In this document: positions 60,445 through 64,000 of the stretch, one piece after another
How positions within the stretch are numbered: position 1 is the first letter of the stretch
How the letters are laid out: the number at the start of each line of letters is the position of its first letter
Origin: Planotetraspora phitsanulokensis
GTDB taxonomy: Bacteria; Actinomycetota; Actinomycetes; Streptosporangiales; Streptosporangiaceae
DNA: 64,000 nucleotides
Assembly (NCBI RefSeq): GCF_016863295.1
Contig: NZ_BOOP01000031.1
Span: forward strand, 1 to 64,000
Reading direction: 5' to 3'
The notes under the pieces: model-generated
Told to the model about the DNA's origin: nothing
The model's database searches: none
The model's input: the letters and a program-made list of their open reading frames with translations, nothing else
Made by a program: the position numbers and the translations under genes

Positions 60445-60807
60445 TCAGGAACCGTCTGGGCCGCGGGCGCCCATGCCGGAGACGATCAGGCCGTCGCGGA
60501 AGGTCAGGACCTCGACGGCCGATTGACCGGTCTGATGCCGGTAATCGATCACGATGGTGTCGAGGCCGACGTACACCGCGACGACCTCGAACCGCAGGCC
60601 GGGATTGCGCCGCAGGCCCTCGGCCCAGTACGCGCGCAGCGCCTCGACGCCGCGGACGACACCGTCGGACCCGTCGATGATCCGTGCGGCCAACGGCGAC
60701 CGGAAGACCACCTCATCGGCGTAGTGCGTCATGATCCGATCGAGGTCATGGGAATTCCAGCCCGCCGCCCACTCCTCGGCGAACCGCCGTGCCTCAGCGT
60801 GATCCAT
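60445..60807 (-). CDS. SnoaL-like (NTF2-fold) protein
   Basis: A 120-residue cone-fold protein: FAEEWAAGWNSHDLDRIMTH, YADEVVFRSPLAARI, GVEALRAYWAEGLRRNPGLR and FRDGLIVSGMGARG. Such proteins are small-molecule isomerases, hydroxylases or binding proteins. AGGAG lies five bases before ATG60807; an alternative ATG at 60822 overlaps the sigma-factor stop (TGATG). Either way it is the last gene of the MFS-sigma-SnoaL operon and may sense or modify the ligand to which the operon responds. Confidence 0.82.
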   Translation of the reverse strand: MDHAEARRFAEEWAAGWNSHDLDRIMTHYADEVVFRSPLAARIIDGSDGVVRGVEALRAYWAEGLRRNPGLRFEVVAVYVGLDTIVIDYRHQTGQSAVEVLTFRDGLIVSGMGARGPDGS

Positions 60808-60821
60808 GCCTGCTCCTGCCA

Positions 60822-61820
60822 TCACGATCCCGTCCCCGCCTGGACCTGCCCAAGGGCCGCCGCGCCCGCGCTCCTTGGCGGACGGTCGAGCGGGAGGCCG
60901 AAGGAGCTGAACAGGTCGGCGCGGTGGAAGGCGAGCACCGAGGACACGCCTTCTCCGGTCAGGGTGAGCACCTGGATCGAGTGCGCGTGGAAGACGCCGT
61001 CGCGGCCGCGGACGTACTTCGCGAACGCCGGCTGCCCGTTCGCGGACGTCTCCACCATGAGGCGCAGGCCCGCGCCTGGCGTCAACTTCGCCCGGATCAG
61101 GCGCAGTACGTCGGCGCGGCCGTCGAACCAGGTCGGGATCGGCGGCATCTCCCACCGGGTGTCCTGAGTCAGCAGATCTTCCAGGGCGGCCAGGTCCGCC
61201 GTCTCGAAGGCCTTGGCGTACTGGTCGAGCAGGGCACGGCGTGCGGGCTCGTCCGGTTCGCTGAACTGGTCCTCGGCGGGTGCGAGCCTGGCCAGTTCGG
61301 CCCGGGCCCGCTGGAGCGCGCTGTTGACCGCCGCGGTGGTCGTCTCGAGCAGACCGGCGACCTCGGACGCCTGCCAGGCGAGCACGTCACGCAGAATCAG
61401 AACCGCGCGCTGCCGCGGCGGCAGGTGCTGCAGCGCGGCGACCATCGCCAGCCTGAGGCTCTGCCGAGTCCCCACGACCTGAGCCGGGTCGGCGCTCATC
61501 AGCAGGTCGGGGAACGGCTCCAGCCAGCGGACCTCCAGGGCCTCCGCCTCGATGTCATCCGGGTCGATGCCGGGAGCGCCCAACGCCGACGGCACCATCC
61601 GGCGGCTGCTGTGCTGAAGGGCGTTCAGGCAGACCCGGGTCGCGATCCGGTAGAGCCAGGTCCTGACCGACGAGCGGTGCTCGAACTCCGCGAACCCCCG
61701 CCACGCCCGCAGGTACGTCTCCTGCACCGCGTCCTCCGCGTCGTGCAGGGACCCGGACATCCGGTAGCAGTGGGCGAGCAGTTCGCCCCTGTACTGTGCG
61801 AACTCGTCCTCGAGGTTCAT
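60822..61820 (-). CDS. ECF RNA polymerase sigma factor with SnoaL-like C-terminus (SigG type)
   Basis: A 332-residue sigma factor. Region 2: LLAHCYRMSGSLHDAEDAVQ with ETYLRAWRGF and TWLYRIATRVCLNAL. Region 4: LQHLPPRQRAVLILRDVLAW followed by QASEVAGLLETTTAAVNSAL. A SnoaL-like domain of about 130 residues follows from DQYAKAFETADLAALEDLLT. This layout matches the mycobacterial SigG/SigJ-like group, in which the extension may replace an anti-sigma factor. AGGAG is five bases before ATG61820, which overlaps the MFS stop by 4 bases. Confidence 0.88.
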   Translation of the reverse strand: MNLEDEFAQYRGELLAHCYRMSGSLHDAEDAVQETYLRAWRGFAEFEHRSSVRTWLYRIATRVCLNALQHSSRRMVPSALGAPGIDPDDIEAEALEVRWLEPFPDLLMSADPAQVVGTRQSLRLAMVAALQHLPPRQRAVLILRDVLAWQASEVAGLLETTTAAVNSALQRARAELARLAPAEDQFSEPDEPARRALLDQYAKAFETADLAALEDLLTQDTRWEMPPIPTWFDGRADVLRLIRAKLTPGAGLRLMVETSANGQPAFAKYVRGRDGVFHAHSIQVLTLTGEGVSSVLAFHRADLFSSFGLPLDRPPRSAGAAALGQVQAGTGS

Positions 61821-63238
61821 CTCAACTCCTCGACCGGCTCCTGCCGGGCGGCCGGTGCGCCCGGACGTGTCGTACGCGGCATGGCGATCCCGAGTCCCGC
61901 GAGTGCTCCGAGCAACGACAGTACGCCGCAGACGGCCAAGGCTCGGGAGAACCCGGTGGTGAAGGATTCGTAGCCCCCGGCGGCGGCGAACACCGCGGCC
62001 AGGACGGCGACCCCGACGACGCCCCCGAGCTGCCGCATCATGCTGTAGACGCCGGAGGCGATGCCGACGGCCTCGCGGGGCAGCGCTCCGATGCTGGCGC
62101 TCTGCGTCGCCGGCATCGCCATCGAGACGCCGCAACCGGCGACGATGAGCGGTGGCACCAGTTCGGAGTAGTGGACGGCGCCGCCGCTGATCCGGCTGAT
62201 CCAGAACATGCCGGCCGCCTGCAGGGCCAGCCCGGTCACCACCAGCGGACGTTCACCGATCCGGTCCACAAGACGGCCGGCGACGGGCGCGATCACGAAC
62301 AGCGTGGCCGTCCATGGCAGGAGCTGCAGCCCGGCCTGCAACGGGCCGGAGCCGAACGCGGCCTGCATGAACTGGGCGAGGAAGAAGACGGCGCCGAAGA
62401 GCGCCGCGGTCAGGAAGAAGCCTGCCGCGTTGCCGGCGGAGAACGCCCTCAACCGGAAGAACGCCAGCGGCACCATCGGCTGCGGCGTGCGCCTCTCCCA
62501 GGCCAGGAACCCCAGCAGCAGGAGGCCGCCGAGCACGAACGACCCGATCACCTCCGGGCTGTTCCATCCCACAGCGGCCCCGCGGACGACGCCCCAGACG
62601 ACGCCGAGGACGGCGAGGGTGATCAGCGTCGCTCCGCCCGGATCGAGCCGGCGAGCCGCTCCCGTGCTCTCGGGGATCCACCGCAGGACGAGGACGATCG
62701 CCAGGGCACCCACCGGCACGTTGATCCAGAAGATCCACTGCCAGGCGAGCCCCTCGGTGACGGCGCCGCCGATCATCGGACCGCCCAGCACCGCCAGACC
62801 GGTCAGGCCGCTGAAGACGCCGATCGCCCGGCCGCGGCTTTCTGGCGGGAAGGCCGCACCGAGCAGGCTCATCGCCAGCGGCATCACGATGGCCGCGCCG
62901 ACTCCCTGGACGGTCCGGGCGGCTATCAGCATCGGCACCGAGGTCGCCAGCGCGCAGACGCCCGACGCGACGGAGAAGAGGGAGAGTCCGGCCGCGAACG
63001 TCCGGCGCCGGCCCCACCGGTCGCCGACCGCCGCGGCGGTCACCAGCAACATCGCGAGGCTGAGGCTGTAGGCGTTCACCGTCCATTCCAGCTGTTCGAT
63101 CGAGGCGCCGAGATCCCGCCTGATGGTGGTCAGCGCCGACGCCACCACCAGGACGTCGAGCGCCACCATCACCGAGCCGAGCGAGGTCAGGCCCAGCACC
63201 CGGCGTTGCTCGACAGTCGTCCGTTCCTTGCCACTCAC
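61817..63238 (-). CDS. MFS drug:proton antiporter, 14-helix (DHA2/EmrB-QacA) type
   Basis: A 473-residue exporter. VMVALDVLVVASALTTIRRD (helix 1 motif with Asp), GDRWGRRRTFAAGL (loop 2-3), RTVQGVGAAIVMPLAMSLL and the motif C region GLTGLAVLGGPMIGGAVTEG, then WQWIFWINVPVGALAIVL, are those of DHA2 multidrug exporters. GTG63238 is chosen for its GGAGG seven bases upstream; the frame is open to 63373. It leads an overlapping operon with the sigma factor and SnoaL protein and is divergent from a small ABM-like gene. Confidence 0.9.
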   Translation of the reverse strand: MSGKERTTVEQRRVLGLTSLGSVMVALDVLVVASALTTIRRDLGASIEQLEWTVNAYSLSLAMLLVTAAAVGDRWGRRRTFAAGLSLFSVASGVCALATSVPMLIAARTVQGVGAAIVMPLAMSLLGAAFPPESRGRAIGVFSGLTGLAVLGGPMIGGAVTEGLAWQWIFWINVPVGALAIVLVLRWIPESTGAARRLDPGGATLITLAVLGVVWGVVRGAAVGWNSPEVIGSFVLGGLLLLGFLAWERRTPQPMVPLAFFRLRAFSAGNAAGFFLTAALFGAVFFLAQFMQAAFGSGPLQAGLQLLPWTATLFVIAPVAGRLVDRIGERPLVVTGLALQAAGMFWISRISGGAVHYSELVPPLIVAGCGVSMAMPATQSASIGALPREAVGIASGVYSMMRQLGGVVGVAVLAAVFAAAGGYESFTTGFSRALAVCGVLSLLGALAGLGIAMPRTTRPGAPAARQEPVEELR

Positions 63239-63365
63239 TGAGGTCCTCCAGAAGTTCGCCGTCACCGGTACTGACAGCGACGGGGGAGCGAATTCATCGC
63301 GGCGATGAGTTCGGAGTGCCGGCGTTGTCAGAAGGAGTGACAGTCGACGACCGAGGAGAACCGTG

Positions 63366-63668
63366 ATGACCACAGCAGTGATCCGCTACCAGACCAGGCC
63401 CGAGGCCGCCGACGAGAACCAGCGCCTGATCGAGAACGTCTTCGCTGAGCTGGCGAGCACGGCGCCGCCCGGCCTGCACTACAGCTCCTTCCGGCTGGCC
63501 GACGGCGTCACCTTCGTCCACGTGGTCGATGGTGAGGGCCTGCCCGGACTGGCCGCCTTCCAGGAGTTCCAGCGCGGCCTCGGTGACCGGCTCGCCGTCG
63601 GTCCCGTCCGCGACGACGCCACCCTGGTCGGCTCGTACTCCTCCGCTGTGGTGCGAGTGAACGGGTAG
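63366..63668 (+). CDS. Small ABM-like (dimeric alpha/beta barrel) protein
   Basis: A 100-residue protein: AVIRYQTRPEAADENQRLIE, NVFAELASTAPPGLHYSSFR, LADGVTFVHVVDGEG and LAAFQEFQRGLGDR. The pattern of strand, helix, strand pairs and the length fit the antibiotic-biosynthesis-monooxygenase superfamily, many members of which are cofactor-free oxygenases or stress proteins. GAGGAG lies 7 bases before ATG63366. It is divergent from the MFS-sigma-SnoaL operon with a 127-base gap, so it may be part of the same response. Confidence 0.75.
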   Translation: MTTAVIRYQTRPEAADENQRLIENVFAELASTAPPGLHYSSFRLADGVTFVHVVDGEGLPGLAAFQEFQRGLGDRLAVGPVRDDATLVGSYSSAVVRVNG

Positions 63669-63678
63669 CGCGAAGGCC

Positions 63679-63720
63679 CGGCGAGTCGGCCCGTCCCACG
63701 GGACGTCGCCCGGCTCGCCG
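63679..63720 (+). terminator. Two-step hairpin after the ABM-like gene
   Basis: An outer stem CGGCGAG/CTCGCCG (63679-63685, 63714-63720) encloses an inner perfect stem CGTCCC/GGGACG (63692-63697, 63700-63705). It starts 11 bases after the stop. Confidence 0.5.
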
Positions 63721-63855
63721 AGCCGCTTCCGGCGCTCGCGTCACCTTGGTCTTGCGCAACCGGCAATTCGGGCGTCGGTTTGCCGTCGCTCTCGGGCAAG
63801 GTCGTGGGGCCACGATCTTCGGGCACGTCTTTTCGTTTTCGGAGGTCTTGAGTCA

Positions 63856-64000
63856 ATGTCCAACTTGTCCCGGAGAAACTTCCTCGGCACGGCCGCCGCC
63901 GTCACCGGAGCGGCCGCCGTCGGCGCCGCGTTGCCCGTGAGCGCTGCCGAAGCCTCCACGCAGAGCAAGCCCGGCAACCAGCACAAGCCGCACGGCGACA
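63856..64000 (+). CDS. Tat-exported protein, 5' end only
   Basis: The first 48 codons are in the window. The N-terminus MSNLSRRNFLGTAAAVTGAA contains a twin-arginine motif (SRRNFLG), and the hydrophobic stretch ends near VSAAEA, where cleavage is likely. The mature start is Lys/His/Gln-rich (STQSKPGNQHKPHGD). GGAGG lies 11 bases before ATG63856. The enzyme type cannot be told from this part. Confidence 0.8.
   Translation, partial: MSNLSRRNFLGTAAAVTGAAAVGAALPVSAAEASTQSKPGNQHKPHGD

Overview
The window looks like chromosomal DNA of a high-GC, sporulating soil actinobacterium. Codon use is strongly G/C at third positions, GTG and TTG starts are common, and ECF sigma factors, large LuxR-type (LAL) regulators and a spore-associated protein A homologue are present. 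A relative of the Streptosporangiales or Streptomycetales would fit; this is inferred from gene content, not from an rRNA gene.

Layout. 1-9000 holds single genes: an NlpC/P60 wall hydrolase, a CPBP membrane protease, a class A beta-lactamase, a FAD monooxygenase with a convergent MFS exporter, and a LAL regulator. 9050-16015 is a nutrient-uptake block. An SDF-family symporter read leftwards is preceded by a short ORF ending LHIDLCRLAGSLCR, which resembles actinobacterial cysteine-responsive leader peptides. It is divergent from a GntR regulator followed by a creatininase-family hydrolase, a polar amino-acid ABC importer and a secreted esterase. 16087-22750 holds a nitroreductase and a wall-precursor cluster: branched-chain aminotransferase, murC and a penicillin-binding-fold hydrolase on one strand, murD divergent, then a VOC protein.

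22750-28325 is an accessory stretch with scars. It contains a tandem duplication encoding two secreted inhibitor-I36-like proteins, a methyltransferase, a frameshifted and truncated ISAs1-type transposase, an IS30-type remnant, a small secreted DUF6289-like protein and an amber-interrupted ORF. 28325-32760 holds an ECF41 sigma factor, a second LAL regulator and the SapA-like protein.

32810-37887 is an aromatic-acid decarboxylation operon: AraC regulator, UbiX/VdcB, a UbiD protein carrying a fused VdcD-like zinc-ribbon tail, and a GMC oxidoreductase. 37904-42639 holds an alpha/beta hydrolase, an Rrf2 regulator divergent from an SDR gene across a repeat-rich operator region, and an NAD(P)-binding protein/HxlR/MFS operon. 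42640-52261 is a glycan-utilisation operon: a long leader, a small coupled ORF, a YtcP/LplB-type sugar ABC importer, a GH110-like alpha-galactosidase and a large GH2 enzyme with an F5/8 domain.

52296-52835 carries an orphan excisionase-like HTH gene and a two-helix membrane protein. 53187-60431 is a beta-ketoadipate locus: an IclR (PcaR-like) regulator, a taurine/aromatic-type ABC importer, and pcaF-pcaI-pcaJ. A GTTC-N7-GAAC element precedes both the transporter and the thiolase gene. 60445-63238 is an overlapping leftward operon of MFS exporter, SigG-type ECF sigma factor and SnoaL-like protein. The window ends with an ABM-like protein and the start of a Tat-exported protein.
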